A DNA stretch of 59,592 bases, from contig NZ_AJLL01000052.1 in the NCBI RefSeq assembly GCF_000317225.1, forward strand, positions 1-59,592, written 5' to 3'. A program made the translations under genes and the position numbers. This DNA comes from Fischerella thermalis PCC 7521 (GTDB lineage Bacteria > Cyanobacteriota > Cyanobacteriia > Cyanobacteriales > Nostocaceae). The notes beneath the pieces are model-generated. The model was not told the DNA's origin. It searched no databases and was given only the letters and a program-made list of their open reading frames with translations. Positions 9,648 through 18,497 of the stretch are shown piece by piece (the first letter of the stretch is position 1; each line of letters opens with the position of its first letter).

Positions 9648-9931
9648 TGTTAATATTCAAAACATTACTGTTTTTCAGCATTAGACTTCCGTATTAAGAC
9701 TAGGTTAACTGTCAAACTAAGTACACTTTTTTACATCAAAATTTTACAATCTTTACTTATTCTTGCTTTTGTCTTTATAAAATAACGCTAGTAGTTAGTA
9801 GATAGTAGTTATTCAGAAGGCAGAAGTATGGAGGCAGAGGGCAGTTGGTGGGCTTTAAACCCGCCTCTGAGGGTTTTTTATAAATCTTTACCTTCTGCCT
9901 TTCTTTTTAACGAACCACTATCTACTAAACT

Positions 9932-10729
9932 CTAAAGCTGATTCAGCATCTTATGCGTCTGAGGTATAACCCGCACTTGCTTAACAAAACGTTTCATCAA
10001 AGCTTGCCACATCAATACCTGTTCTGGAGAAGGAGCAAGCACTGGATTTTCGGTCAATTGTTCAGAAGCGGGTAAAGGTGTGACAGGTTGTAAAAACACT
10101 GGAATTGATGGACTTACCTGTGCGACTAATGAAGCAGAACGTTCCAATTCACCAGGATCTGTTTGTTTAGAAATAATGATTTTGACAAAAACTTCTACTT
10201 GTGATTCGTAACAGAGTTGGAGAAATTTGGCGTGTTCTTGCCAACGATTTTCGCCACTAGTACTAGGTAGTTTCAAATCCATACCCACAGAGTCTAAATA
10301 GGGCAAAATCATTGCCAACTGTTCTGGACGATGACCACCTGTCTCTAAATATATAGGTAAAGCAGTAACATTACGTAATTGTGGTAAAAATTCCACCAGA
10401 AATGCTGCATGAAGAAGAGGTTCGCCACCAGTCAAGCTAATGCTATCGTGTAAAGAAGGTATATTTTGCCGCTCGATCCATTCGAGTAATATAGGTAAAG
10501 GGACAGGATTGGAGTGGATTTCAAAATCGCGTCGTCCTGGCGATCGCTCGATCCTACAGGTAGCGGGTGCATTCCAAGTATGAGCGCTATCACAGAAATG
10601 ACAGCGCAAATCACAAAAAGCAAAGCGAATAAAAATCTGACGTGTCCCAACATTCAGTCCTTCCCCTTGAATAGCGGAAAAGACCTCTACCAGACGTGCT
10701 ACGGGTGTAATACCAATTTTATTAGTCAT
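9932..10729 (-). CDS. queE: 7-carboxy-7-deazaguanine synthase
   Basis: QueE is a radical SAM enzyme that contracts 6-carboxytetrahydropterin to 7-carboxy-7-deazaguanine on the route to preQ0 and queuosine. The iron-sulfur cluster cysteines C39, C43 and C46 lie in FCDLRCHFCDSAHTW. The substrate-recognising EVFSAIQGEG segment is at residues 15-24 and SLTGGEPLLH follows. The ATG at 10729 gives 265 residues and the expected N-terminus; an upstream extension of 33 codons in the same frame looks non-coding. The partner enzyme QueD is encoded 33 kb away at 43800, so the pathway is split within this window. Confidence 0.92.
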   Translation of the reverse strand: MTNKIGITPVARLVEVFSAIQGEGLNVGTRQIFIRFAFCDLRCHFCDSAHTWNAPATCRIERSPGRRDFEIHSNPVPLPILLEWIERQNIPSLHDSISLTGGEPLLHAAFLVEFLPQLRNVTALPIYLETGGHRPEQLAMILPYLDSVGMDLKLPSTSGENRWQEHAKFLQLCYESQVEVFVKIIISKQTDPGELERSASLVAQVSPSIPVFLQPVTPLPASEQLTENPVLAPSPEQVLMWQALMKRFVKQVRVIPQTHKMLNQL

Positions 10730-10947
10730 TTGATGATAACAAGGCGTATGTGCCCTTCCCGCACAAAGCAAGGATGTTTCTGAACTTCTTGTTCTATTGT
10801 GAACCTTACTGGCAGTCTCCAATTTCAACTCCAGTAACTAGCTGTCCGGAAAAGAAACTTTTACCCATGGAGCAAAAGTAAAGGGGTCACTATCCTTTGA
10901 TCTTTTCTCAATTTCAACTCTTTCATAATCTGGGTAGCGGACTACTG

Positions 10948-10975
10948 GCGATTAGTTATGATTTGAACTAATCGC
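10948..10975. promoter_or_regulatory. 10-bp perfect inverted repeat between queE and sugar transferase
   Basis: The arms GCGATTAGTT and AACTAATCGC are perfect complements with an 8-nt spacer. The site sits in the 300-bp divergent spacer, about 60-85 bp before the sugar transferase start. It is not followed by a T-run on either strand, so an operator or mRNA hairpin is more likely than a terminator. Confidence 0.45.
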
Positions 10976-11034
10976 ATCTCAGCTTAAGTGATTCACTAAA
11001 ACCAACTAATGTTTGGCATATTACATTGACTGAC

Positions 11035-12060
11035 ATGGCAATGAAAGTGCAGGGTTTCATGATTAGCCAACCCCAAGAGGTAGATTTTCCAGTGATGTTC
11101 TTACATGACACGGCGATAGTACAAGTATCAGAGCGATTAAGCGTGCTAGAGGCGGTAGCCTTTAAGCAAACTTGCCAAAATATCACCCAAGCAAACCCAA
11201 TCCCTCAGAAAATCATCATTGACTTTCAGCAAACTACTTTCATGGATAGTAGTGGTTTAGGCGCTTTGGTAAGTAATTTTAAAATTGCTCAAGATCGAGG
11301 GATAGAATTTATACTGCGAAATGTGACTCCCCAAGTCATGGCTGTACTTAATCTTACAGGGCTAGAAAAGGTTTTTTTCATTGAGTCAAGTGACTTACTG
11401 CCAGTACCTTCTAAGAACCAACTCGAAGAACAGCTACCAACCACACATCCTTCTGTTCGTTCTTGGATGAAACGGTTAATAGATATTGTTGGGGCATTAG
11501 TAGGTTTAGTTATTGTAGCAATTTTGTTTATTCCTATTGCTGTTGCGATCGCAATAGACGATCCCGGTCCAATTTTCTTCAGTCAAGTTCGCTGTGGTTG
11601 GATGGGTAAACGCTTTCGGATTTGGAAATTCCGCTCCATGTATGTTGATGCTGAAGCTAGAAAAGCCGAATTGGCAAAACATAACCAAGTACAAGGGGCA
11701 TTTTTCAAAATTGACAATGATCCTAGAATTACAAAAATCGGACGCTTTCTGCGGCGTACAAGTTTAGACGAACTACCACAGTTTTGGAATGTTTTAAAAG
11801 GAGAAATGAGTTTAGTCGGTACAAGACCACCCACACCCGACGAAGTCGAACGTTACGAAGTACCAGAATGGCAACGTTTAGATGTAAAACCGGGTATGAC
11901 TGGAGAATGGCAAGTCAATGGACGATCTACTGTACGTAAATTCGAGGATGTAATTCGTCTGGATTTGCAATACCAAAAAAACTGGAGCTTGCTATACGAT
12001 TTGAAGCTAATTTTGAAAACAGTAGCTATCTTGTTTCACAAAAACAGTGGTGCTGTCTAG
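11035..12060 (+). CDS. STAS domain fused to polyprenyl-phosphate sugar-1-phosphate transferase
   Basis: This is a two-domain protein of 341 residues. Residues about 15-115 form a STAS (anti-sigma-factor antagonist-like) domain with the DSSGLGALV motif at 71-79, where the serine is the phosphorylation site in SpoIIAA-type proteins. Residues about 140-341 form a membrane initiating transferase for polysaccharide synthesis: one transmembrane helix (about 152-176), DDPGPIFFSQVRCGWMGK, WKFRSMYVDAE, RFLRRTSLDELPQFWNVLKGEMSLVGTRPP and KPGMTGEWQVNGRS, all family signatures. It should load a sugar-1-phosphate onto undecaprenyl phosphate. Starts at 11026 (TTG), 11041 or 11059 are also possible. The glycosyltransferase at 12764 is the natural partner. 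Confidence 0.9.
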   Translation: MAMKVQGFMISQPQEVDFPVMFLHDTAIVQVSERLSVLEAVAFKQTCQNITQANPIPQKIIIDFQQTTFMDSSGLGALVSNFKIAQDRGIEFILRNVTPQVMAVLNLTGLEKVFFIESSDLLPVPSKNQLEEQLPTTHPSVRSWMKRLIDIVGALVGLVIVAILFIPIAVAIAIDDPGPIFFSQVRCGWMGKRFRIWKFRSMYVDAEARKAELAKHNQVQGAFFKIDNDPRITKIGRFLRRTSLDELPQFWNVLKGEMSLVGTRPPTPDEVERYEVPEWQRLDVKPGMTGEWQVNGRSTVRKFEDVIRLDLQYQKNWSLLYDLKLILKTVAILFHKNSGAV

Positions 12061-12763
12061 CTTTATTCTACAAAGTATCCTTCCAGAGGTTTAGGGGCAT
12101 TGTTACTAAAAAATATCAGGTGACAAAGTAAGGTTTTGATTGCCCCACCTCTATAGAATTAAAAATGTCAACGATTCACTCCTTGCACTTTTTATTATTG
12201 TCTGCACTTAATGCACTTTATTTATATTTTTAAAATTTCTAAGTAGAAAAACTTACGTTCAATAAAAGCTCGTAATCAGGGTTTTAGCTGTTTAAACAAG
12301 GACTAAAGTCAGATAAATCTGATTAAGACAAGGTTTGGGTCAGTTGAAACTGACTTATGCTCTTAGTTTTGAAATTAATTCCCAGAGGGGATATGGGGTA
12401 GGCGCAATATTTCATACATTAGGAAAAGCAAAGGCAGGTGACATCGACATCACCTGCTTTTGTGTTCTGTCTGCCGACTTTGGTAATGGAAAATTTGCAG
12501 TTCCTTATGGTGATTAAATTATGAGAATTTTTAAGTAATAACACGTAAAATTTTCAACATTTTTACACCATATAATTGAATAAATTATACTAGTACAAAT
12601 TATAATTTAGTGTTAAATTTTACTCAAAATTTACGTATCAAATACTGACATTAAAACAATCCCAGGAGAAAATTCAGATAGAAGCGCAATTTTTGTCTGA
12701 AATCATTTTCGGAAGAAATTGACTGAATTAAATGAAAAACGGGGTTGTTTTAATTAATTTGAT
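12061..12763. other. Intergenic spacer with one terminator-like hairpin
   Basis: The 700-bp spacer between the two polysaccharide genes holds an 8-bp perfect hairpin (GCAGGTGA/TCACCTGC, 12434-12457) preceded by A-rich and followed by T-rich sequence (TTTTGTGTTCT), which could end the sugar transferase transcript. A short open frame across it (12335-12517) has no coding character. The last 250 bp are very AT-rich and presumably carry the glycosyltransferase promoter. Confidence 0.5.
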
Positions 12764-14035
12764 ATGCGGATTTTAATTTACTCTTACAACTACTATCCAG
12801 AACCCATAGGTATAGCCCCCCTGATGACTGAATTAGCAGAGGGACTAGTTAAACGAGGGCATCAAGTACGTGTAGTTACTGCTATGCCAAACTACCCCGA
12901 ACGCCGGATTTACGATGCGTATAAAAACAAATTGTATTTAACTGAGTATAAAAATGGTGTTCAAATTCAACGTAGCTATGTCTGGATTCGTCCTCAACCT
13001 AACCTACTCGACCGGATTTTACTAGATGCAAGCTTTGTTGTCACAAGTTTTGTGCCAGCTTTAATGGGTTGGCGTCCAGATGTAATTCTTGCCACTTCGC
13101 CATCTTTACCCGTATGTGTACCAACTACCATCTTAGGATGGTTACAAAATTGCCCTGTAGTCTTAAATCTTCAGGATATATTGCCAGAAGCAGCTATTCA
13201 TGTTGGTTTAATTAAAAATAAATTACTTATTAAAGCCTTTACAGCATTAGAAAAATTTGCCTACCGCACTGCTACTAAAATTAGCGTCATTGCTGATGGA
13301 TTTGTAGAAAACTTGCTCAATAAAAATGTAAAAGCTAATAAAATTGTACAAATACCCAACTGGGTTGATGTTAATTTTATTCGTCCTTTACCAAAAGAAA
13401 ATAACTCTTTCCGCACAGATCATAAACTCAATGATAAATTTGTAGTTTTATATTCTGGTAACATTGCCCTCACTCAAGGCTTGGAAACAGTAGTAAAAGC
13501 TGCTTCAAAATTGCGACATATTCCAGATATTACCTTTGTGATTGTAGGAGAAGCCCAAGGTCTACAAAGATTGCAACAAGAATGCCAAAATTGCGGTGCA
13601 GATAACGTTTTGTTACTACCTTTTCAACCGCGCGAAAAATTACCAGAGATGTTAGCAGCGGCTGATGTTGGCTTGGTAGTACAAAAGAAAAATGTCATAT
13701 CCTTCAACATGCCATCTAAAATTCAAGTTTTACTTGCCAGTGGTAGAGCATTAGTTGCATCTGTACCTGATAATGGTACTGCTGCAAGAGCAATTAAACA
13801 AAGCGGTGGTGGTGTTGTCGTTCCTCCAGAAGATTCTGATGCCTTAGCTAAAGCAGTTTTAGATTTGTACCAGCATCCTGAAAAAGTTAAGGCGCTTGGC
13901 TATAACAGTCGCCAATTTGCTGTTGAGCAATATTCCTTTGACCAAGCTTTAAATAACTATGAATCTTTGTTTTATACAATGATTTCCGATAGTCCAGCAA
14001 TTGGGTCAACTGTTGTGTCTAAGCAAGAAGTGTAA
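12764..14035 (+). CDS. GT4 family glycosyltransferase (WcaI-like)
   Basis: This 423-residue protein is a GT-B fold glycosyltransferase resembling the colanic acid enzyme WcaI. The N-terminal domain starts with RILIYSYNYYPEPIGIAPLMTELAEGLVKRGHQV, has the NYPER motif (about 46-50) and the LNLQDILPEAA block near 139-149. The C-terminal nucleotide-sugar domain has VVLYSGNIALTQGLETVV near 226-243 and the acidic FNMPSKIQVLLASGRALVAS block near 311-330. It should extend a lipid-linked sugar during exopolysaccharide or envelope polysaccharide synthesis. It follows the STAS-sugar transferase on the same strand. The donor sugar cannot be read from sequence. Confidence 0.9.
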   Translation: MRILIYSYNYYPEPIGIAPLMTELAEGLVKRGHQVRVVTAMPNYPERRIYDAYKNKLYLTEYKNGVQIQRSYVWIRPQPNLLDRILLDASFVVTSFVPALMGWRPDVILATSPSLPVCVPTTILGWLQNCPVVLNLQDILPEAAIHVGLIKNKLLIKAFTALEKFAYRTATKISVIADGFVENLLNKNVKANKIVQIPNWVDVNFIRPLPKENNSFRTDHKLNDKFVVLYSGNIALTQGLETVVKAASKLRHIPDITFVIVGEAQGLQRLQQECQNCGADNVLLLPFQPREKLPEMLAAADVGLVVQKKNVISFNMPSKIQVLLASGRALVASVPDNGTAARAIKQSGGGVVVPPEDSDALAKAVLDLYQHPEKVKALGYNSRQFAVEQYSFDQALNNYESLFYTMISDSPAIGSTVVSKQEV

Positions 14036-14109
14036 ATCAGTTAACAGTGATCAGCGATGAGTGATAAATGATTTACTGGTCAAAGTTGGGGCATTGTTAA
14101 ATCAGGAAA

Positions 14110-14403
14110 TTAATGAATTCTAGAAGTTGCTTTTTTGCTAGCGTCATATGATGCAGCTATTAACGATGTTCCCAAATTTTTGACAGCTTGTACCAGTTCC
14201 GCACCTGCTTTTTCTGGTGAACCGACTCCAAACGGAGGTGAGGGGTTGTACTCCAACATCAATTCAATCAACTTGGCAGTATCTTCACTACAAAGCATTC
14301 CTGCAATGGTTAAAGCAAAATCAATCCCTGCTGTCACGCCTCCGCCTGTAATTCGGTTACGATCCACAACCACCCTTTCTGTATTGACTTGCGCTCCCAT
14401 TTG
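14110..14403 (-). pseudogene. C-terminal remnant of a DJ-1/PfpI family protein
   Basis: Only the last third of a DJ-1/PfpI (isonitrile hydratase-like) protein remains. The recognisable part begins at FQMGAQVNTERVVVDRN and continues through ITGGGVTAGIDFALTIAGML and LMLEYNPSPPFGVGSPEKA, which are standard C-terminal family blocks. The N-terminal two thirds, including the nucleophilic cysteine elbow, are absent; the open frame instead runs 26 codons further upstream into unrelated AT-rich sequence. No function can be expected. Confidence 0.8.
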
Positions 14404-14509
14404 AAACTGATTATTCATACTGCAAATTTCAAACTGTGTAGTGAATACAGCTATCCTAGAGTTAAATATATTGGTTGCCAATTATCCAGTTGAGTAGATT
14501 TTTGCTATC

Positions 14510-14650
14510 TCTGGTAGCTTTCAGGCACTGATTCAAAAAATAGCGATCGCTCCTAATGAATTACAACTGCGACTAGATTATATATTTTGTAAGCTGAATG
14601 TATCGACACGAGCAGAGATGGTAGCACGATGCCAAATGCCTCAAATTTAA
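14510..14650 (+). pseudogene. Possible remnant of a LuxR-type HTH regulator
   Basis: Reading the frame ending at the TAA at 14648 gives ELQLRLDYIFCKLNVSTRAE followed by MVARC. This resembles the recognition-helix end of a LuxR-type HTH (consensus like THLxNIFxKLGVSSRAELV). No start codon or upstream domain is present, so if real it is a degraded fragment. Similarity is short and by eye only. Confidence 0.4.
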
Positions 14651-14971
14651 GGAGTAAAAAGAAAAGTACTAGATATGGGTTGTCGTTTAAAAGCCAAAAA
14701 AACATTATCTAAGTCTTGACCTGACTAGCCAACAAACTTCAAAATGATATTGATCTGAAATGTTTCCAAGTGTGAATCTTTCTGGATAAACCTGCTTTTG
14801 GGAAATTCCAGGCTCAGGTTGACTCACCCGTCAGGGAAGAAATTTTATCGGATTTACCAGATTCTACTAAGCAATGAATGTTCACAAAACGGTTCCCTTC
14901 ATCAGCAGAGTTCATGAGTACAGCTTTTTCACCTTCTACACAACTTTGTGCTACACAATCAGATTTTAATT

Positions 14972-15130
14972 ATGAACAAAAAATGGGCAGTTAAACGAAT
15001 TACCGTCAACTTGGCATCAAATGAAGCCAGTAAGCTGGAAAAATATTGTGATCAGACTGGTAGGGCAGCTACAGATGTGATTAGGGAACTTATTCGAGCG
15101 CTACCAATGACTAGACCAGGGCAGAATTAG
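14972..15130 (+). CDS. Small ribbon-helix-helix (CopG-like) protein
   Basis: The 52-residue product (from the ATG at 14972; a GTG at 14948 would add 8 residues) has the size and pattern of a minimal RHH DNA-binding protein: a beta strand (VKRITVNL), a first helix (EASKLEKYCDQTG) and a second helix (AATDVIRELIRALP). Such proteins are often antitoxins or plasmid copy regulators, but no toxin gene is adjacent. A paralogue sharing LEKYC-x2-TG-x-AA-x-DVIRELI is encoded 300 bp away on the opposite strand (15448-15633). It is followed by a hairpin terminator. Confidence 0.65.
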   Translation: MNKKWAVKRITVNLASNEASKLEKYCDQTGRAATDVIRELIRALPMTRPGQN

Positions 15131-15237
15131 CATTTTTTTGGAATTTGAAAGACGATTTTGGCAAATTAGTTTTCAAACGAAACAAAATCCCAAAACTAGT
15201 TTGAATATATTCCTTCATGATGAATACACACGAGGTT

Positions 15238-15262
15238 CCTTAGCCAAGTTTTTTGACTAAGG
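15238..15262 (+). terminator. Terminator after small RHH gene
   Basis: Hairpin with arms CCTTAG/CTAAGG and inner CAA/TTG pairing, followed by a T-rich run (ATATTTTTATTTTTA), about 110 bp past the RHH stop codon. Confidence 0.6.
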
Positions 15263-15447
15263 ATATTTTTATTTTTACTCCACACTGAATTACCTGTGTG
15301 TTTTCCAGTTAAAATTTAAGAACATCTTTTACTATTTTATTGACATTCCCTATTCTCCAATACCATTTTGTTGATTACTTTTTTCTAGATCAAATAGCTA
15401 AGCTACAATTGTTGCAATGACTTCTATCTTACAGTTGGTGTAGAAAG

Positions 15448-15633
15448 TTAAGTTATGGGTAAATCTTGGATCAACTCCCGGATTACATCTACAGCTGCTT
15501 TTCCTGTCAACTGACAATACTTTTCCAGTTTTCTGGCTTCATCTGGTGTCAATTCTAGAGTAACTTGTTGGACTGATAATTTTTCGCTGGAGGTTACAAA
15601 AGCTGGAAATATATGTGCGGCAGTTTCATTCAT
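15448..15633 (-). CDS. Small ribbon-helix-helix (CopG-like) protein, paralogue
   Basis: The 61-residue product has a 20-residue N-terminal extension and then the same RHH-like unit as the gene at 14972: VQQVTLELTPDEARKLEKYC then QLTGKAAVDVIRELIQDLP. The two genes face each other (convergent), separated by about 320 bp that includes a terminator. Conservation of the same residues in both copies in an otherwise decayed region suggests that both are, or recently were, under selection. DNA target and partner are unknown. Confidence 0.65.
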   Translation of the reverse strand: MNETAAHIFPAFVTSSEKLSVQQVTLELTPDEARKLEKYCQLTGKAAVDVIRELIQDLPIT

Positions 15634-15964
15634 TGTTCTTATATTTACTTATGTAAGTTCAACAATATTGCCAATCCAGAACCATCTTTACCAGTGAAAA
15701 TCTAGATTTTGATATCTAACTTAAGCTTTTTAATTATTCTTTTTTCAAGAGCCATAAAGCATAAGCGCTAATATACGCTAAATATGTGAAGTACTGGTAA
15801 CAGTTCTAATCTGGAATTATGATAATCTACTTATCCATGTGATGAAGCTCGTATTACCTATATCCACACACATCCTTATCTTTTATTTTATCCACAAATA
15901 AATTTAGAGGCTTGAAACCCTAATTACCGAACGTAGAGGACTAAATTATTTAGTATAAATTTTT

Positions 15965-16097
15965 GGTGTTGCTGAATTTGGTCATGAATTATGTTTGCAT
16001 ACATCTTTGTAGTTCGATGCCAAATATTTGTAGAGACGTAGCGATGCTACGTCTCTACATACCCGTGAATTGTAAATTCATATCTTGCAGCAACAAC
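15965..16097. mobile_element. MITE, degenerate copy
   Basis: This 133-bp element is an inverted, diverged copy of the one at 50865-50990. Shared blocks are GGTGTTGCTGAATTTGGTCA at the left, the central palindrome GTAGAGACGTAGC-gat-GCTACGTCTCTAC, and CCCGTGAATTGTAAATTCAT at the right, ending in GCAACAAC. Flanks are AAATTTTT and AATTTTTT, consistent with a decayed 8-bp target duplication. A short open frame across it is incidental. Confidence 0.75.
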
Positions 16098-16339
16098 AAT
16101 TTTTTAACCTTCTGCTATGCCACCTGCTACAAGGAACCTCCAAGGGTGTACTAGATTCTCAGCATAGGTGCTTTTCTTCAGTCAATCAGTCAAATCGATA
16201 TTGCCCCGGTTGCTGTCCAGTATAAGGTACTTTTGATTAACAGCTTATGTGCAATATGTGGTACATTTCTACTTCTATCTTTGGCATTTGCATCTCTATC
16301 CATACTTCATCTGCACATTACGAGGCGTGAAGCGTAAAG

Positions 16340-16360
16340 CCCCCCTTTAGAAAAGGGGGG
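16340..16360. repeat. C6/G6 hairpin repeat in decayed spacer
   Basis: CCCCCCTT...AAGGGGGG palindrome. It lies within 15634-16918, a 1.3-kb stretch that otherwise holds the MITE, a few HIP1-free AT-rich segments and no gene I can support. Confidence 0.55.
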
Positions 16361-16918
16361 ATATAAGCGAATGACTTATCTAAGACTTATCTAGTTATTA
16401 GAACATAAGTACTAAATTATCAATTTCTTAAGCAAACTTAACAGTATTTTTTAAATTCTTCCTTAAATTCCTGATTTTCGCTTGTCTGAATTTTTAAACA
16501 TGTAATGAGCTCTAAAACAAACTTAATTATTTCATCAAATTTTAATAATCAACTTTAAACTTATTGATATTACTGTCAATAAATAAATAGGTAATTATAC
16601 AAGTATTTTTTCTAACCATTTTTCATAGACTAGCTTGGTTGATAGCTCAGACTCTAACTTCTCAGTCTTTGTCCTTATTAAGAATATTTCTTATTTATCT
16701 GCATATATTCCCAAAAGAAATAGTAGATGATAAGCGTTTTAAATGATGTTGTTACTATGATAAAATCCTCTCAGAGTAGAAAATAAGTTGTATTCCACTT
16801 CTGTAAATCTACTTTTACCTGCCATGAATACAAAACTTGAAGGTGATAGGAGGATGATACCGAACAAATAGTTGAATTCACCTGAAAAGTCATCTCATCA
16901 CAAGCTATCTGCACATTA

Positions 16919-17041
16919 TTGCTGGCAGTAGAGGCGGTGGTCAAGATGTTGGAAGATATGGGAGTGCAACATGCGTTTGGTGTTTCGATAGGTGCGATCG
17001 CATGGCTCTAGCATACACGGCGACACAGCTCAATCATAGAA
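16919..17041 (+). pseudogene. Remnant of a thiamine-pyrophosphate enzyme N-terminus
   Basis: The frame starting at 16919 reads VEAVVKMLEDMGVQHAFGVS then IGAIAWL, a stop (TAG at 17009), and then H-x3-HSSI. This matches the N-terminal PYR-domain start of acetolactate synthase/decarboxylase-type enzymes (consensus like VKMLEDLGVxxAFGVSGGAIAPLWHALxxSSI). The stop sits where the family usually has a tryptophan or similar residue, and the remaining 500 residues are missing. It lies just upstream of the haem-oxygenase-like gene. Confidence 0.65.
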
Positions 17042-17157
17042 AACCGAATCGCTTCGTAGCACACTGAAGTATTCCCACATCACTCAAATAAGTTCTAGTA
17101 AGGAATTTTTCCAACAAAGACTTTGTGATTGTGTAGCAACAAGTTAGCAAACGAAGC

Positions 17158-18030
17158 ATGATTAATGAGATTTCTGGTCATATTGAATGGGCATGTGTTG
17201 CACCTGACAAAGTGGTAGTAGCAACAGCTGATCGTGTTTGGTTATACCAACCCAGTTCTGGAAACAGTAGCGATTTATTCGCTCAACCAATGAATGTTGC
17301 AGGCAGTGTAGCCACAACCCAAAAGCTTCTTGATACCTCCATCATACTTGCCAAGCGTGCGGTTTCATCAAGCCCTCCTCCTGCCTTTAGCCTCATGCTT
17401 TGGATTTGGCGTTTGGCAGGTCAATATCATCTTACCCATTCTACGCCACGACTGATGGAGGAAGCCGCCCAACGTTTTGCTGCTGCTGGTCGCAAGACTT
17501 TGGCACAGTGGGCAGCCGAGAAAGCAGTTGAAGAACGTGGACATGACCGACTTGCCCTGCTTGATATCCAGTCACTAGGATACGATGCCCAGGCAGTGGT
17601 GGAAGCTCTTGTTCCGCCATCGGCAAAGGTTTTAATGGATTACTTCACCCGCAGTGTCCAAAGCCCAGACCCAATCGGTTGTGTAGGCTATTCTTACACA
17701 ATGGAACGCCTGGCGCTCACTACTGGTGAAGAGCACATTCAAGCAGTGGAAGCACTACTGCCATCTGGGATTAAAGCCACTCGATTTCTGCACGTACATA
17801 GTGGTGTTGGCAGCGATGTGGAGCATGTGCAGGAAACCATTGAGATGGTAGCTGGACTTTCTCCAGAGGAGCGGACTCGCGTCGCTATTGCTTGTTACGA
17901 AACTGCGCTGTTGCGCTTTAGTTCTTCTCAAGAAGGCTATCCAACGGATGAAGAACTACAGCAAGTGTTGAAACCGTTGGCTTTGCATCCGCAACCCCAA
18001 GACGAATTTGAGAGTTTGCTGGTGAGGTAA
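17158..18030 (+). CDS. Haem-oxygenase-like diiron (iron-containing redox) protein
   Basis: The 290-residue product looks like a member of the haem-oxygenase-like metal-dependent oxidase superfamily. After about 60 residues of uncertain nature, the helical core has candidate metal ligands in the expected order: E125/E126 and H129 (AVEERGHDR), E183 (SYTMERLA), and H214, D220 and H223 (HVHSGVGSDVEHV). This spacing fits a diiron site rather than haem binding. Substrate is unknown; relatives act in fatty-acid, amino-acid and natural-product oxidation. A small exported protein gene follows after 82 bp on the same strand, so the two may be coexpressed. The upstream TPP-enzyme remnant suggests that a larger cluster has eroded. 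Confidence 0.65.
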   Translation: MINEISGHIEWACVAPDKVVVATADRVWLYQPSSGNSSDLFAQPMNVAGSVATTQKLLDTSIILAKRAVSSSPPPAFSLMLWIWRLAGQYHLTHSTPRLMEEAAQRFAAAGRKTLAQWAAEKAVEERGHDRLALLDIQSLGYDAQAVVEALVPPSAKVLMDYFTRSVQSPDPIGCVGYSYTMERLALTTGEEHIQAVEALLPSGIKATRFLHVHSGVGSDVEHVQETIEMVAGLSPEERTRVAIACYETALLRFSSSQEGYPTDEELQQVLKPLALHPQPQDEFESLLVR

Positions 18031-18112
18031 AAAGCCTAGAGGAAGGATAAATCTATATCTTTCTCGTAAATGTCTTTAAAGGAATTTTACGCAAAAATTT
18101 AACGAGGATCTC

Positions 18113-18412
18113 ATGGAATCTAAGAACATAAACAAAGCCAAGCAAAAGCAGTCTTTAAATCTCCTGACTGTTCTGAGTCTGTGTGCGATCGTTACATCTA
18201 CAACAACAGCATTAATTGAGAAGGAGTCAAATAAACAGAATTTGGCTCCCGCAGGTGAGCAGCAGTCTTTGAGCCAGGATTCCATCAGCCGCCTTAATCA
18301 AAACAACAGCGCAGTCTTAGAGGAAATAGATCTTAATAAAGAGTGGGAAAGTATTTCCAGTGAGAAGTCTGAGCCAGGATCTTTAATTTTAGCTGGTATT
18401 GACGGTTTCTAA
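18113..18412 (+). CDS. Small exported or membrane-anchored protein of unknown function
   Basis: I do not recognise this 99-residue protein. It has a basic N-terminus (KNINKAKQKQ), a hydrophobic stretch at about residues 15-33 (LNLLTVLSLCAIVTSTTTAL) that reads as an uncleaved signal or anchor, and then a polar, Gln/Ser/Glu-rich region ending in GSLILAGIDGF. It follows the diiron-type oxidase gene with 82 bp spacing. A hydrophobic, glycine-containing C-terminus on a polar stalk is reminiscent of secreted peptide precursors, but there is no firm motif. Confidence 0.5.
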   Translation: MESKNINKAKQKQSLNLLTVLSLCAIVTSTTTALIEKESNKQNLAPAGEQQSLSQDSISRLNQNNSAVLEEIDLNKEWESISSEKSEPGSLILAGIDGF

Positions 18413-18497
18413 AAGATTTTGTTTCTCAGTCTCAAACGGCATAAAGATTTGGTAATAGCGACCAGGACTGCTACATATAGCCAGAGTGGGGAGAGGT

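Noticed and set aside
12335-12517. 60-codon open frame between the polysaccharide genes
   Set aside because: It spans a terminator-like hairpin and has no protein-like pattern.
11035-14035. Naming the sugar transferase and glycosyltransferase as heterocyst envelope (hep) genes
   Set aside because: The domain architecture is compatible, but no other hep gene is present and sequence alone does not separate heterocyst polysaccharide from other exopolysaccharides.
15963-16154. 63-codon open frame
   Set aside because: It lies almost entirely inside the degenerate MITE copy.
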